Of a DNA stretch of 64,000 nucleotides, positions 1 to 11,160 are shown one piece after another. Source of the stretch: Symbiodinium natans (taxonomy: Eukaryota; Sar; Dinophyceae; Suessiales; Symbiodiniaceae); assembly GCA_905221605.1 (NCBI GenBank), contig CAJNDS010002845.1, positions 62,001 through 126,000 on the forward strand, written 5' to 3'. Within the stretch, counting starts at the first letter, position 1, and each line of letters starts with the position of its first letter. The notes under the pieces are model-generated. The model was not told where the DNA came from. It was given only the letters and a program-made list of their open reading frames with translations, and did no database searches. The position numbers were made by a program, and so were the translations under genes.

Positions 1-440
1 TCTTAGCGGAAGTTTTCCGGGAATGCATCAGGTTTCTTCCGAAGCTCGCCATCACGTCCGCTTCGAATGCTTAGCAGGGATGCTCGCCCTGGGGTCTACA
101 AGTCCGAAAATTTTAAGCCCGAAACCCAACTCTTGGGCATCTCTTGCTTTCAAATAGGGGGGGCTTCTTCTGGGCCGAAGAGATGTTTGGGTACAGATTT
201 GGGGGAGGCTTCCCGCAGCTCGCGCACCTGATCCGGAGCCGCTTCCTGGCAGATCCTCCCTGGGCTTGCCTGCCTCGACCGGCCCTGGAGTGGCACGACG
301 AGGTTTTTCTGGGAGTCAAGATGTCTGAAATGTCTGAGTAGATCTTCATTGTTTCAGTCTTCTTTTCTTAGACATCTTGTGTGTAATTTGGGCTCGTTTT
401 TTGAGTGTGCCTTTGGATGATGTGCTGTCCCTCTTGCCAG

Positions 441-3063
441 GCCGTGGTGTTACGGCCCCGGGAAAGCACCGACGCTGCTGTGGCCAACCTTGCCGGATTC
501 GTGCTGGAGCCGGGTGGGAAGATCTGGGTAAACATGGTAAACCTGAGATAACCTACGAGGTCGTTGGCATGAGACTGAGTTTGGCTGCACCTACAATCAA
601 TGTACAACTGATTCCGTTTCTCCGTGCCACCGGTTTGCCAGCAGAACTCTCATGTCCTACCTGAGTCTGAGATGATTGAGGACAGCATCTTGCTTCTCTC
701 GTTTGGCGCTGGCACGGCCTTTGCAGCAGCTCAGGTGAGGGCAGCGTGCTGCATGTTTCACTGCGTCGCCTATTGCTTAGAAGTTCTCAATCGTGCAAAC
801 TTTCCAGTGCAGATTCGATGGCAATGACAGGAGAGAGACCAACTGCTGCTGCAGATGGGTTGGCTTGGGTCTCAGCAGATTTGGTATCGTGCCTCTAGTT
901 ACATTCCATCCCTTCTGCAAGCACCGCCAGGCACAACTGTGTTGGCACGTCGCTTTTGCCGCCGGCAGAGCACACCTTGGCTGACTGGGAGGGTACTGTG
1001 GCGCAGCGCAGCCAGCAGAAGCTGGAGAAGCTTGCAGAGGAAATTGCCAAACTAGAGGCATCAACCGCTGTTGCAAGTGCACCGTGACAACACAACTGGC
1101 ACGTTTCAAGCGCAGGCGACGGAGAGCCAGCAGGGCTTGCGTTATCAACTTGCAGGGGGCGATGCTGCCATGGCTCCAGACTTGTCCTTCCTGGCTGTGG
1201 AGACTGTGCGTGTGCATGTGGTCACTTGGCAGGCATGAGCACTTCCGTGTTCCATTCATCGCTTTTCGCTGCCGCAGCAGTCGCTTACGCTGTTTCCACA
1301 TGAGCTAGGTGTGTCTGTTGTACTTGCAACACAGTGCAGGCGTTGCTGTTGCTGTTGCGTTGACAGCTTGCAGATGTGCCAAGGAAGGACTGCCGGATGG
1401 TGACGCAGCTCAGCAGCAAGGCATGGCAGTCGATGAAATGTGTGGAGCCTTCTGTGGCATGCTCAGGTTTTTCAAGCCCTTGCTTATGTTGGTTCAAAAA
1501 ACTTCACAAATGATACAGCATGGCTCACCGAAGGATCGTGCACGCATGTCCTGCTATGTCCTGCTGAGTCTGGCTTGGTCTGTGGGAATGCAATCAAAGG
1601 CGTCCGAGCCCGCTTGTGCTGCGGAGTGGAATGCTCTCCTGCCAAGCCGTGGCTACACAGGCAGCGCAATGAAGGTTACAATCAACTCAAAGTTGGAAAA
1701 GTTGGGGAGAAGTTACAAAGGTTGGAGAAGTGAGCTCTGAGATCTCAGCAAAGCTGTGCAGTGCAGCGCTTTTTGGGAGACTTTGAGGTGCTGTCGCCCG
1801 AGGAGTTGGCGAAGCGGGCTGCGTTGCTTTGTATGATGAGCCTGCAGACGGCGACTTTGCTTCTGCCGCCAGTTCTGCGCAGGCTTTTTGAGAGTTGAGG
1901 GGGATTCAGACAAAGAGGAGATCTTAGTGTCGGAAGCCCTTGACCCCAAGAAGAGACGCTGATGTTGCAGGGCACTCCGAAGATTCTCTTGTCGAACGGG
2001 GACACGTGCAAAGAGCCAAATTATCCAAAGCTTGAAAAGACATGAGATGCTTTGGCAAACCTACACCCTGAAAGGTGAGATGGTGACACGACACAGAAGC
2101 TTGCAAACAACAGTCACAACTAAGTGTCTTTGTCACTTCGACGGATCAAGTTTCCAAGAAGCAAGTCACAAGTATTTTTAATGCCGACAAACCCGGACAG
2201 TCACAACCAAACAAAGCCACAGCTACAGCCGACCGCTCTACCGTCTTGCGAGGCGGCAGGCGCCATCGCTGTGATCTTTGCTGCTGCTGGGTCAGAAAGA
2301 CCGTTTGGTTACCCTCACGAGCGAGCGCCACCAGGCCCAAGGTACTCATATTGTCTTGACTCTTCTGCCCGTTTGCACCTTTCCATATCTTTCCATCCTC
2401 CCCCCGCGGAAGTGTGAGCCTTGGATTGATCTGAAGGAGCGGGTTCGTGTCTATGTAGAGTGCAGCTCACGTCGTACCTGCCATCTCGAAGCTGCCTTCC
2501 CTGAAGGCATCCCAGCCTGCATGGTCAGCCGACGTCTAGCACATTCCCTTTTCTCTTGTGTGGCTGCCAATCGGCCAGTCACAGCGCAAGTTCTTCTGCT
2601 TGCCCAGGTCGCTTGACTTGTTGAGTATGTGTGATGCCGTAGAACGTAGAACTGCTTGGATCGGCCAATCCAGGAAAGCCCCGAGGACGACAAGGATGTG
2701 GAGGAAGGCCTTGTCTCGGCCAGAGCCTTGGAGTGCTTTTCAGTGGATTCTGAGGTTGCCACCACGAGCTTCCGAGGCCTTTATCGCAGACGATGCCGTG
2801 GACACCGCACTGCACAGACAGCTGAAGGCACAGTGACGCAGTACAGCCAGTGGCAGTGTTTTCCTGTGTGTCCAACAGCCGAGCTCACTAAAGGCTCCAA
2901 GCCACATGGGCAGTGCCCAGCCAGTCGACTTTGGACAACTCACCTGATATGACAAGGGTCTTAGCTCCAACGCTGTCGTTGTTGGCCGTGGCCTGCGAAA
3001 GTGCCCACCAAGAGTCCGAAGACGAGCGCTCGATCAGAACTGTGAATCACAAGAATGGTTAAA
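441..3063 (+). CDS. unidentified multi-exon gene (exon pieces)
   Basis: I do not recognise this gene, but several short open stretches have coding character and plausible splice borders. 441-527 follows CAG, is open for 29 codons and ends at GTAAAC. A stretch ending at 735 (ending TAFAAAQ) meets GTGAGG. About 966-1080 reads as a charged helix (QQKLEKLAEEIAKLEA). About 1085-1237 contains LSFLAVETVRVHVVTWQ. 1762-1870 contains LSPEELAKRAALL. 2660-2790 contains ESPEDDKDVEEGLVSARAL. 2950-3063 ends in a stop. Whether all belong to one transcript is inference. The helical, charged composition suggests a cytosolic or nuclear protein with coiled-coil parts. No catalytic motif was seen. Confidence 0.35.
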
Positions 3064-3174
3064 GAAGTAATCAAAACTCTGTGCTTTCTAGGGGTGTTGA
3101 TGGTGGTCTCTTCGTCGGTTAACCTGGCATGCGATTCCAAGGGTGTGAACGGTTAGACCAAGATATGAGAGTTA

Positions 3175-3567
3175 GGGTCTCAAGGTGTGATGGGTGAACA
3201 ACAAGAGCCAGATCTGGGGGGAAAGCCACTAGAAACAGAGGTTGGGTCTCAAGGTGTGACAGGGAGAGAGCGGTTAACCTTTCATGGTGGTCTTACTACA
3301 GGAGCTAGAGATAGAGGGACGGGTGAATTAGATGACAGGTGTCAAAGGGGGAGTAGTCCTAGAGATGAAGGTGGTAATACTATGAGAGGAAGAGAGAGAT
3401 CAACCATTAACAGGAGCTAGAGATAGAGGGTTTAATTTGTGGGTCATGAAGATGAATTTCTAGCCCAAGTGGTAAGGTCCCAGAGTCTTTTATGGGGGTG
3501 TCGAGGGGTGGTTCGGTATCTTCTTGACCAGGCGTTAACAGGGTCTCAAGGTGTGATGGGTGAACAA
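3175..3567. repeat. dispersed direct repeats, purine-rich block
   Basis: A 27-base sequence starting GGGTCTCAAGGTGTGATGGG occurs identically at 3175-3201 and 3541-3567, and its first 17 bases recur at 3244-3260. A separate 19-base sequence (AGGAGCTAGAGATAGAGGG) occurs at 3300-3318 and 3412-3430. The block is purine-rich on the plus strand and less GC-rich than its surroundings. The open frames through it (3187-3420 and 3439-3717) read as repeat-derived peptide, with GSQGV(M/T)G recurring, so I do not call them genes. It may be a decayed repeat family or a degenerate minisatellite. Confidence 0.6.
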
Positions 3568-3929
3568 GGAAGCGTTCGTCCAGAGGGTGTGAATCAAGAG
3601 CCAAAAGAGCCAGACAAAAGACCTGTCAATCTTCCGATCACAGATGACTCTCAGCGGGTAGCTGCAGGTATGCAACCCAAGCATAAGAAATGTTTCTTCT
3701 TGCGAATGTCAGGTTAGTAACTTATGCAAACAACACTACATGTGTAGAAACTTCGTTGTAGATCTTGTCGCACTGCAGACGTTCCCTTTAAGCATAGTAT
3801 GTCAGAGAGTGAGTCTGTGTCAGTTGTGTTTCTGAGCCAGCGCGGTGGCGTTGTCAGATGCTGTCAGGCTTTGCGGGGGGAGCGCGATCGCTGTGAGCGT
3901 TCTCTCCGATTTGCCAGACAGATGCGGGC

Positions 3930-6900
3930 GCTTCTGGAGAGGCGCCATCTGCGAGTGGCATGTACCGTGCCGGACGTGTACTTTGACTGAGTGCACGCCG
4001 ACGCATCTGTGCAGCACCTGTTCTGCCAGGAACGAGGCGCACTGCCCGGTGTGTTTCCAGGTGGGCGAACGTGCGCAAGAATTCTGCGTATTCAGTCGTA
4101 TTCGTTTGATAAGCTTCTGTTGTAGAGATGAATGTGATGCCAGTCTGGAGCAGAGACGGAAGCCTTTGCGGTGCTTCCTGACTGCACGGACCACAGCTGC
4201 TGCGTCAGGATGTGCCTACCGCAGTGATACCAGCAGTGTAGGGTCAAGGCCTGTCTGTTTTTTGAGGCTTTCACATTCTGTGTCGTTCTTGCTTGGAGCA
4301 GCAGGCCCTGCTGTCTGTGTCAATCGGCTCGATGCAGTGGAAGGGCATGTGAAGGTGGACCATGCACTTGGATGTTGCATATCGTGCAGACTGCCGACTA
4401 GGCTGGAATGGATCCAACCTTTGGCTGTCCGCGACTGATAGTGTTGTGATTGTGATGCGAGGGGCAGCAACGAGCAGGAACATAGGAGTTCCGCATCAGT
4501 TCTTTCCATGGCTCTGACTACGGCTGTTGTTTGGAGCGTCCGGCAGAGGTCCGATGTGCCGCACGTCAGTCTTTCGCTCCGAAGCTGCAGCCGGTGTAGA
4601 TGAAATTCTGAAATTGGGGTGAAAATTAGGTGAAGGTGCTGTTGGAGGTGTTGGATTGCTGCCCCCAGTGCTCGAAATGAACTCTGCGATGTCAGCGGAG
4701 GTTTGGATGTGGTCGTCTTCCGCGCACCTGGCAGGGCCGAGCTCGGTGAGGCTGTTGAGGCGCTCCGCCTCTGCATGTCTAGAACTCGTAGGAGCTTGAA
4801 TCGAGCTTGAATTCAGCATGAATCGAGCTGTCGTGGTGTGCCGAGCAGCCGTTTGTAGGCTGAAGGAGGCTCTCCGGCGATGCAGCGCAGTGCGGCACTC
4901 GGTCCCGCATTTCCCGAGCTGAGCGCAGTGGCTCAGTGGATTGTTTTTTCTGTCGTTGGCACTGGCGAACAGATCAGACTCAGGCAGCGAGAATGCCGTT
5001 GATGGCATTGGGAGCAACCTTGAAGCTCAGGCATTTTCTCATTTTCGGGCAAAGAACATGGAGTGCTACCAGTACTGTAGAATTCCAGCTTCCTGCGCTC
5101 GCCATTGAAGTGCACACCACAGCAGCTGTAAGTAAGCTGTTCCACTGTGCTTCGACAGGTCCTCCCGTCGAAGCTGCAACGCTTGCTGTCGCTGCTGAGG
5201 GAGCTCTTGGCTTCCGGGCCAGAGGCCAGAGACGGTCAGACGAACTTTCAAACGTGTTTCTATGTGTGTTTCAAAATTCTCGAGTATCCCGGGGCACTCA
5301 GAGCCACTGAAGATTCTCACAGTTGCAAAGACACTTCAGGAGCGTGTTCTTGTTTACACGCAGTGGGCTACGCACGTGGCCGGAAACTCAAAAAAGCTGC
5401 CGTTGGAGACTGTCGTTGTCTCGAAGTGCATCGTGGAAGGCAGTACTCGAATGAACTTGATGTGTTTCGCTGAAAGGCGGCTGTTTGCTTGTTTTTGAAA
5501 TAGGATTTGGCCACGCGACAAGTGCTCACTCTATGTGAGGGCTTCTTTGAATGTGCGAGATTGTTTCTTGAGGTCTATTTACAAGAGGTGCTGCAGCAGC
5601 AGGGTGTGCCTGCTTTGGCCCTGGTGCTGCCCTCGGGCACACTGCTCCAGCACTTCGTCTTTGAGACGCCGTCATGCACCCCTGTCGACCTGTATGCGGG
5701 GTTAGTGACCGGGTACCCGTAGTGTGCTCGACTTTGTATGAGGGGGCATAAGATGGATTTTGTGAGTTTGATGTTGTGGGGCCTCAGGTGGGTGAGCTGC
5801 GCGAGACCATGGACGTCCTGAGTCGCTTCGGGAGCCTCAATGAGCCGAGGGTGGGCTTGAGCAATTTGTTGCGAAAGGGCTACATCTTACATGATGAAGT
5901 AGCACGCTGCAGATGCCGCATCATGCCACATCTTTTAGGATGTTTTGGTGTGTTGATGCGGAGGTGCTGCTCCTCTCCAGCCAGCGACATTCTTCTGGCA
6001 TCAATTTGCAGGCGAAGAAGAGCTTTGATGAACTCAATTCGGTGCATGATCACCTCCCAAAGCATGTGGACTTGGCTTGCCAGATGGCGCGGCACGTGGT
6101 GATCGTGCCTCCCTGCTGAAGATGTTGAGAGCATATGCTATTGCATATGCAAGCGCCATTGTTCTGAGACGTTGATGTCATGCCGGAGTGCAGGGTGAGC
6201 GAGAGTGCAGGGTGAGAGTGTCCGAGAAGTCACTCCGCGAGAATCCGAGCTGAGGCATCCCTACTGCACGCCGACAGCTACAAGCCAGGACCGGAGCATG
6301 TGCCATTGCATCACCGATGGCGCAAGCAGGGCTTTGGGGCCATGTAGATGGCCATGTTCTCAGGCGTGCTTTGCAACACAAGGCATAACCAAACCCGTGT
6401 GCTCGTTCAAGCTGGGGGAGTCTTAACGCAGATGGGCTTGTAGTGGCACACCGAAAGCGTGCCCTCGCCATCTCGCCCATTCGCGAACTTGGGACAGGTT
6501 TACGACGACTCAAAAGGAAGATTCAAACGGTCACGATGTCGGGAGTTGGGGCCGTGGGAGCTTGGGCGTAGGTTCGATATGCAGAGGCTAGATTTGAATG
6601 ATGCCGTTTGCTTGTGCCGTCGGTGGGCGGCCGGATGGAGGTTTGTAGGTTGATTACATGCTTGCACAAGACTCTCATTCCTGATTGCTTGCCTCGACCT
6701 TGTGACATGCTGTGCTGTGCGTTTTGCATACACCTTTGGACGCCCAGGCTGACTGGGCTGGTGGGTGGCTGTAACAACACTGGAACGGGCATTGGTGTTG
6801 GTGGGTGTAAGAACATTGGGCAGGGAGCTGGGCTGGTCGGTGAAATAACATTGGAAGAAGCACAGCTGGCGGATGTAGAAACATTGTATGGGGAGCTCAG

Positions 6901-7320
6901 CTGGTTGGTGCAACAACATTTAGAAGGGCTAGTAGCGGCTAGTAAGGCGTATCAACATTGGAAAGGGGCACTTGGCGAGTGCAGGACTCCATCTCCCGAC
7001 TTCAGATGTTGGCATTTGAGGCACAAGCCATTGGTCGTGCGCGGGCCTCGTGAAGTCAGCTCTTAGAACGAAATGAACCCCGAAGACTCTTCCTCCGTGG
7101 GTGACGGAGGTGCGGCGATATCCACAAAAGAAGGCCGTGCATGCCAGCACCTCTGAGCACATCACCCGTGAAGCGCTTTGAGTGCTTCTGTGCACTTGTG
7201 AAACCAGTCCTTTTCGACCTCTTTGCGGCATCAGAAAGTTTTGAGGTCCACCGCTTGTTTGCGGTGGGTTCCGTGGAGGAGGAGCTTTATGCCGGAAGGC
7301 TCGCAACAGTCAACCCAGCC
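3930..7320 (+). CDS. SNF2-family helicase, RAD5/SHPRH-like (C-terminal exons)
   Basis: Several exon pieces fit the second half of a RING-bearing SNF2 translocase. About 3930-4059 is Cys/His-rich (CRTC, CTPTHLCSTC, CPVC) and ends at a GTGGGC donor; RAD5 and SHPRH carry a RING finger just before helicase lobe 2. Near 5155-5240 comes SKLQRLLSLLRELLASGPEA and near 5310-5400 ERVLVYTQW, the usual lead-in and motif IV. Near 5950-6115 comes DAEVLLLSSQRHSSGINLQ followed by ARHVVIV, equal to motif V. Near 7230-7305 comes FEVHRLFAVGSVEEELY, the conserved end of helicase C. Known family members are nuclear DNA-dependent ATPases in DNA-damage tolerance. The DEAD-box lobe (Walker A and B) was not found, so the gene is partial or its 5' exons are unrecognised. 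Exon borders are approximate. Confidence 0.55.
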
Positions 7321-8130
7321 TTTTTTTGGCAAATCTGTCATTGCTGAGCAGGTGAACCTGCCCTCAATTCAAAGGCTTCGTCTTGGCTGAAGCGCGAAAG
7401 CTAGCATTGTGATGTGAAGCCTGAAGTTAATGCCACCGCCAGTAGTTGCCCTCAGTCACTCAGTTCTTCCGATTGTTGTGCCGCAAACTGGCAATGTTCA
7501 TAGAATTCCCCGCAGCTGCCTGCGGCATCTGCCGGCCTTCCGAAGCCAAAACGGTGGAGTGGCCCTTGTTGCCAATTGACCGCAGCCGGGTTTCATTCCA
7601 GGGAGGCGCGATGTCGCTCAAGGCCCGGCCAAGTAGCAGATACTGAGCTGCTGTAGCACCGTACCATCTCACGCAACATCTCGCGGCATGTATTCTCATG
7701 ACTGCACAATATCGAGCCAGCTGCATTGTCAGGCATACAAATAGGATGCAGCAGGGGATCGCAAAGTTTGCGATCCAACTGGGCCGGCAGCTGTGTAAGT
7801 TGGCATGTGTAATTGGCTTAAGCTTTTCGATTTTCCGCCACTGGTCTAGCAGCCTGCAATGCTCAGACTGGCCGTGACAACAGCCTGTCTGCATTTTCCA
7901 TGCTGTTGTCATTATTGCAGGCGGCTGCACTTCTCCAGTAAACCAGTACGTAGTATGCGTAGCTGAAAGAAGGTTCACAAACTGGCATGTAGAGCAGCCG
8001 TGCCGCAGGTCGTCGCAGCACATGCGTGGAAGGTTGGATGGCGTGTGGGAAAAGACTCGATCCAAAAATATTGGGGTGCGCCTTGTTTAGGATACTCCCA
8101 TCTCAACAGCGCCGAAGCTGTCATCGCTCC
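7321..8130. other. no gene recognised
   Basis: The stretch lies between the helicase end and the GGTGGTCTCTCT microsatellite. A short open frame (7446-7646, plus) and a longer minus-strand frame overlap here, but neither shows motifs or good splice borders. I see no supported gene. Confidence 0.4.
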
Positions 8131-8472
8131 CTCTCTCTGGTCTCTCTGGTCTCTCTGGTGGTCTCTCTGGTGGTCTCTCTGGTGGTCCCTCTGGTAGTCT
8201 CTCTGGTGGTCGGTGGTCTCTCTCTCTGGTGGTCTCTCTGGTGGTCTCTCTCTCTCTGGTGGTCTCTCTCCCTCTGGTGGGCTCTCTCTCTGGTGGTCTC
8301 TCTCTCTGGTGGTCGCTCTCTCTGGTGGTCTCTCTCTCTCTGGTGGTCTCTCTCTCTGGTGGTCTCTCTCTCTGGTGGTCTCTCTCTCTGGTGGTCTCTG
8401 TCTGGTGGTCTCTCTGGTCTCTCTGGTGGTCTCTCTGGTCTCTTTGGTGGTCTCTCTGGTCTCTCTGGTCTC

Positions 8473-8515
<43 letters not shown>
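8131..8515. repeat. CT-rich microsatellite with GGTGGTCTCTCT units
   Basis: The tract is built from short units (CTCTCTGGT, GGTGGTCTCTCT) and grades at 8480-8515 into pure CT dinucleotides. It creates long but meaningless frames on both strands (Ser/Leu/Val/Gly-rich on plus, Arg/Glu/Thr-rich on minus). It is simple-sequence DNA, probably intronic or intergenic. Confidence 0.9.
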
Positions 8516-8516
<1 letters not shown>

Positions 8517-8639
8517 CGCCCATGTTTCCTGTGCTTGCCGGACATGCTTCGATGCTGCATGTCCTCATGGGTGCAGAGGAACTGAAGCTGACTGCAGCGT
8601 ATCGGCTCTCGTTCACGAAGCAGAATCGCCTCCATGGCG

Positions 8640-9185
8640 TTTTGGTGGCTTCTCTTTTGCTGCTCCGTGACGGAGCAGACGGTCAAGGACGAGCAGGAGT
8701 CGCTTCGTTTTGTACTTCCGGCCGGAACTGACTTGCTTCCGGACGATAAGATGGGTATTTTGCAAACGCGGAGTGGCACCAACAGGAACCAGCTGATTGC
8801 TCTCGGCTGCAGGACACAGAGGATGTCCTGGATCCTTATCTGTTTCGTGGAGGACGCCCTCGTTTGGAAGAGCGCGTTAGCTTCTCAGTGAGTTCTCGCC
8901 ATGAGGGCCTGTAGGGCTCCTAGACCCACATCACAGGAAAATCGAGAGCACACGGCTCCAGCTTATTTAAAGCCAAGAACAGTGAAGCGCTGCAAGCAGC
9001 CGCATGCTGAGCTCATGTTAAGTCAACTCTTGCCACTGTCAGGGGCCTCCACTCCGTTGATCCGCAGGAGGATGCACAGCTCCAGCAGCCGCAGGCGCGG
9101 TGCAAGCGTTCTTCCTTGGGCGTGGCAAAGGGTGCAGAATCAGTTGCAAGCTTGTACTGGTACAAACAAAGCTAGAATGTGCGGG
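8640..9185 (+). CDS. unidentified exon pieces upstream of the VWA/Cache gene
   Basis: Three short stretches have coding-like composition: near 8665-8755 (VKDEQESLRFVLPAGTDLLP), near 8810-8890 (EDVLDPYLFRGGRPRLEERV) and near 9046-9177 (SVDPQEDAQLQQPQARCKRS). They lie upstream of, and on the same strand as, the VWA/Cache exons, so they could be its 5' exons or the 3' end of another gene. No domain was recognised. Assignment to one transcript is inference. Confidence 0.25.
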
Positions 9186-9272
9186 CCACCTTAGTGCGAA
9201 ACAGAAGCTTAGCAAAGCAACCCGAGCAAAAGGGCAAATTACATCTACTACATGGGGATCCCAACCAGTCAT

Positions 9273-9342
9273 CTAAACCCTAAACCCGAAACCCTAAGCC
9301 CTAAGGCCCTAAACCCTAAACCCTACACCCTAAACCCCTAAA
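9273..9342 (-). repeat. interstitial telomere-like tract (CCCTAAA)n
   Basis: About ten imperfect CCCTAAA units occur, with variants CCCGAAA, CCCTAAG and CCCTACA. The reverse complement, TTTAGGG, is the telomere repeat reported for dinoflagellates and plants. The tract ends about 27 bases before the splice acceptor of the VWA exon at 9370, so it lies in or beside an intron. A matching tract in the opposite orientation lies at about 19498-19600. Confidence 0.85.
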
Positions 9343-9369
9343 CTTGAAAGCCCAAAACTTGCCCGGCAG

Positions 9370-10011
9370 GCGATGGGAGCTGTGCTGGATGCACTGGGCT
9401 GGAAGGACTACGCGGCCGTGATCCTCGTCAACCATAGCGTTTCAGCGCAACACTCCGGGCACCAGACTCCTGCGAGCGACGCCAGTCGCAACAGCATCAA
9501 GAGATGGATGAATGAACAGAACTTCAGGAGCGGCGGCACAGACTTCAAGATCGTTTTAGATCCGGCCTTTGCCACCATTCAAGTAGCCGCGGGGTCGACC
9601 TCCGTGTGCCAGAAAGCGATCATCTGCCTCGCAGATGGAAGGGCGAAATGTCAAGCAGCGACTACGTGAGTGTCCAGCAGCATTCCAAAACCAAGATGCT
9701 GCCACGTTCACATATTCTTTGGGCTCAGGAGCCGACACCACGGTGACGAAGCGACTGTCTCGCGAAAAGCGTGGGATTGTCTGCAATGTCCCGGACGGAT
9801 CGGGTCTGAGCCTGGGGCAGGAGATCTGCCAGCCTTCTTTATCTTCTTTCAAGAGGTGACGCAAAGCTACGTCTGCCTACCACAGTATTCACTCTTGGGC
9901 GTCAGATGCGTGGATCGCAGACTCCACAACCATGCAGTCCGAGTCGTGCTGGGACTACGGGCCCTTAGCCTTGACGAAAAGTACGAGATTGCCGAGGGTT
10001 CGAATATTACG
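9370..10011 (+). CDS. VWA/Cache protein, calcium-channel alpha2-delta-like (partial)
   Basis: After a CAG acceptor at 9367-9369 the frame reads MGAVLDALGWKDYAAVIL and later KAIICLADGRAK, matching the helix and strand of a von Willebrand A domain; the latter corresponds to the usual VIxFLTDG segment. About 9681-9815, in another frame, reads AATFTYSLGSGADTTVTKRL and GIVCNVPDG, the VWA C-terminal part of alpha2-delta-like proteins. About 9885-10000 reads SLLGVRCVD, resembling the start of the VGCC-alpha2/Cache segment. In animals alpha2-delta proteins are extracellular membrane-anchored channel subunits; protist homologues are known only as VWA-Cache proteins. The MIDAS DxSxS motif lies upstream of what I can identify. 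The change of frame near 9665-9680 leaves no room for an intron, so a frameshift is possible. Confidence 0.5.
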
Positions 10012-10227
10012 ATTATCACAATTAGTACAGGTAGACAAGCAGTTCAAGTAGTACAATTAACACAAGAATCACAACTAGAACAACTAGTGCACCTAGTATA
10101 ATTCCCGTAATTAGTACATCTAGTGCAAGAAGTACAATAAGGACAATGAGTACAATAAGTAACTTGGGTACATTGAGTGCAATGAATACAGTGAACACAA
10201 TGAGCACAAAGGTTACATTGAGTGCAA
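10012..10227. repeat. degenerate 9-bp minisatellite (TGAGTACAA-like)
   Basis: The stretch divides into 24 consecutive 9-base units, each close to TGAGTACAA or its variants (TTAGTACAT, CTAGTGCAA, TGAACACAA). Because 9 is a multiple of 3, every frame stays periodic. On the minus strand one frame is a chain of xxC triplets (CTHC, PYC, TSC) and another a chain of Val/Leu/Ile. It starts directly after the last VWA/Cache exon piece. The period is clear; the outer limits are approximate. Confidence 0.8.
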
Positions 10228-10586
10228 GGAGATGACAGCCCTTGAAGTAGTTCCGCTTTACACTTGCTTAGTTTCAACTGACAACACATAGCATGTGCTT
10301 CCCAGAGAGAGTGGCCAGCATCTGTGTCCACCTCCCAGAATCGATTCATCCGAGCGATGACAGACAGGTGAGCAGCGCACGCACATGAGAAGCAGCGCAG
10401 AATGGCTGATGACTCTAAGATTGACTTGCTGTTGACTTGTGATATTTGCAAAAGGAGCCGCACGTGACATTTGCCAAAGGAGATTCAGCGTAAAAACAGT
10501 AGCTTGTACTTTGGTGCCTGTGCATGGTAGAACCGGTAGGTAAGTTCAATGGTCCTGGTAGAGCCTTGACCATTGGAAGACCAGAA

Positions 10587-11160
10587 TCATTCCAGAAGCT
10601 TTTTGGGCCATTTTGGCTGTCCTATGACGGCACATTGCCCAATGCGCGGACACACGAATCGAAAGTGCATGGTTCCGGAGTAATCTGCTTCGATACTGTG
10701 TAGAGGATCAACACCGTCCCAGTTCAACGGACTTTCAATCTTTTCTTTCTCCCTCTGCACCGCTTCCGTCAATCGGTCAATGGGTGACGGCATCATTCCT
10801 CATGTCTGCCAGATGTCTTGCCCATGGGACAGACTGCACCTTGTATCTTCCAGTGCTCTCATCACCCTGTAGCTTCAATCTTAACTCGAGATGTGCAACA
10901 ATGAACAAAGCAACGCGGATCGCTCACGCCACAGTTTGGCCACCTTCGTCACTGCGTCTAAGATGATACATGTCACTGAAGAATTGCACGGTACTCTGAG
11001 ATGAAGACATAGTTTTCCGAAAGAGTATCGATGGTTGCCGCCACAGACGACCTTCGCCAAAATCGTGAAGTTGTGTTTTGTCGTTTGTTTGAAACTGGAT
11101 GAACACAGACACCGAAAAAGTTCGCGAAAGCAAGCCGTGGCACTTCTGCCAGGAACACAA
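10587..11160 (-). CDS. possible minus-strand exons, unidentified
   Basis: The minus strand is open at 10587-10796 and reads as a well-balanced protein (MPSPIDRLTEAVQREKEKIE, then DGVDPLHSIEADYSGTMHFR, ending PKKLLE and a stop). A second open piece at 10924-11160 contains TNDKTQLHDFGEGRLWRQ. Composition favours coding over shadow, since no plus-strand frame there looks better. No domain was recognised. It would be the only convincing minus-strand gene in the window, which lowers confidence. Confidence 0.3.

Noticed and set aside
4496-5017. 173-codon minus-strand frame with disordered, Ser/Pro/Thr-rich composition
   Set aside because: It could be coding, but it lies within the plus-strand helicase gene and has no motif or splice support, so I did not annotate it.
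8026-8782. Frames of about 170-230 codons through the GGTGGTCTCTCT tract on both strands
   Set aside because: Produced by the microsatellite (Ser/Leu/Val/Gly on plus, Arg/Glu/Thr on minus), with no domain.
10607-10618. GCCATTTTGGCT, a 12-base match to the dinoflagellate spliced leader
   Set aside because: Only 12 of about 22 bases match, the match is itself quasi-palindromic, the flanking bases do not continue it, and it lies within a minus-strand coding-like frame.
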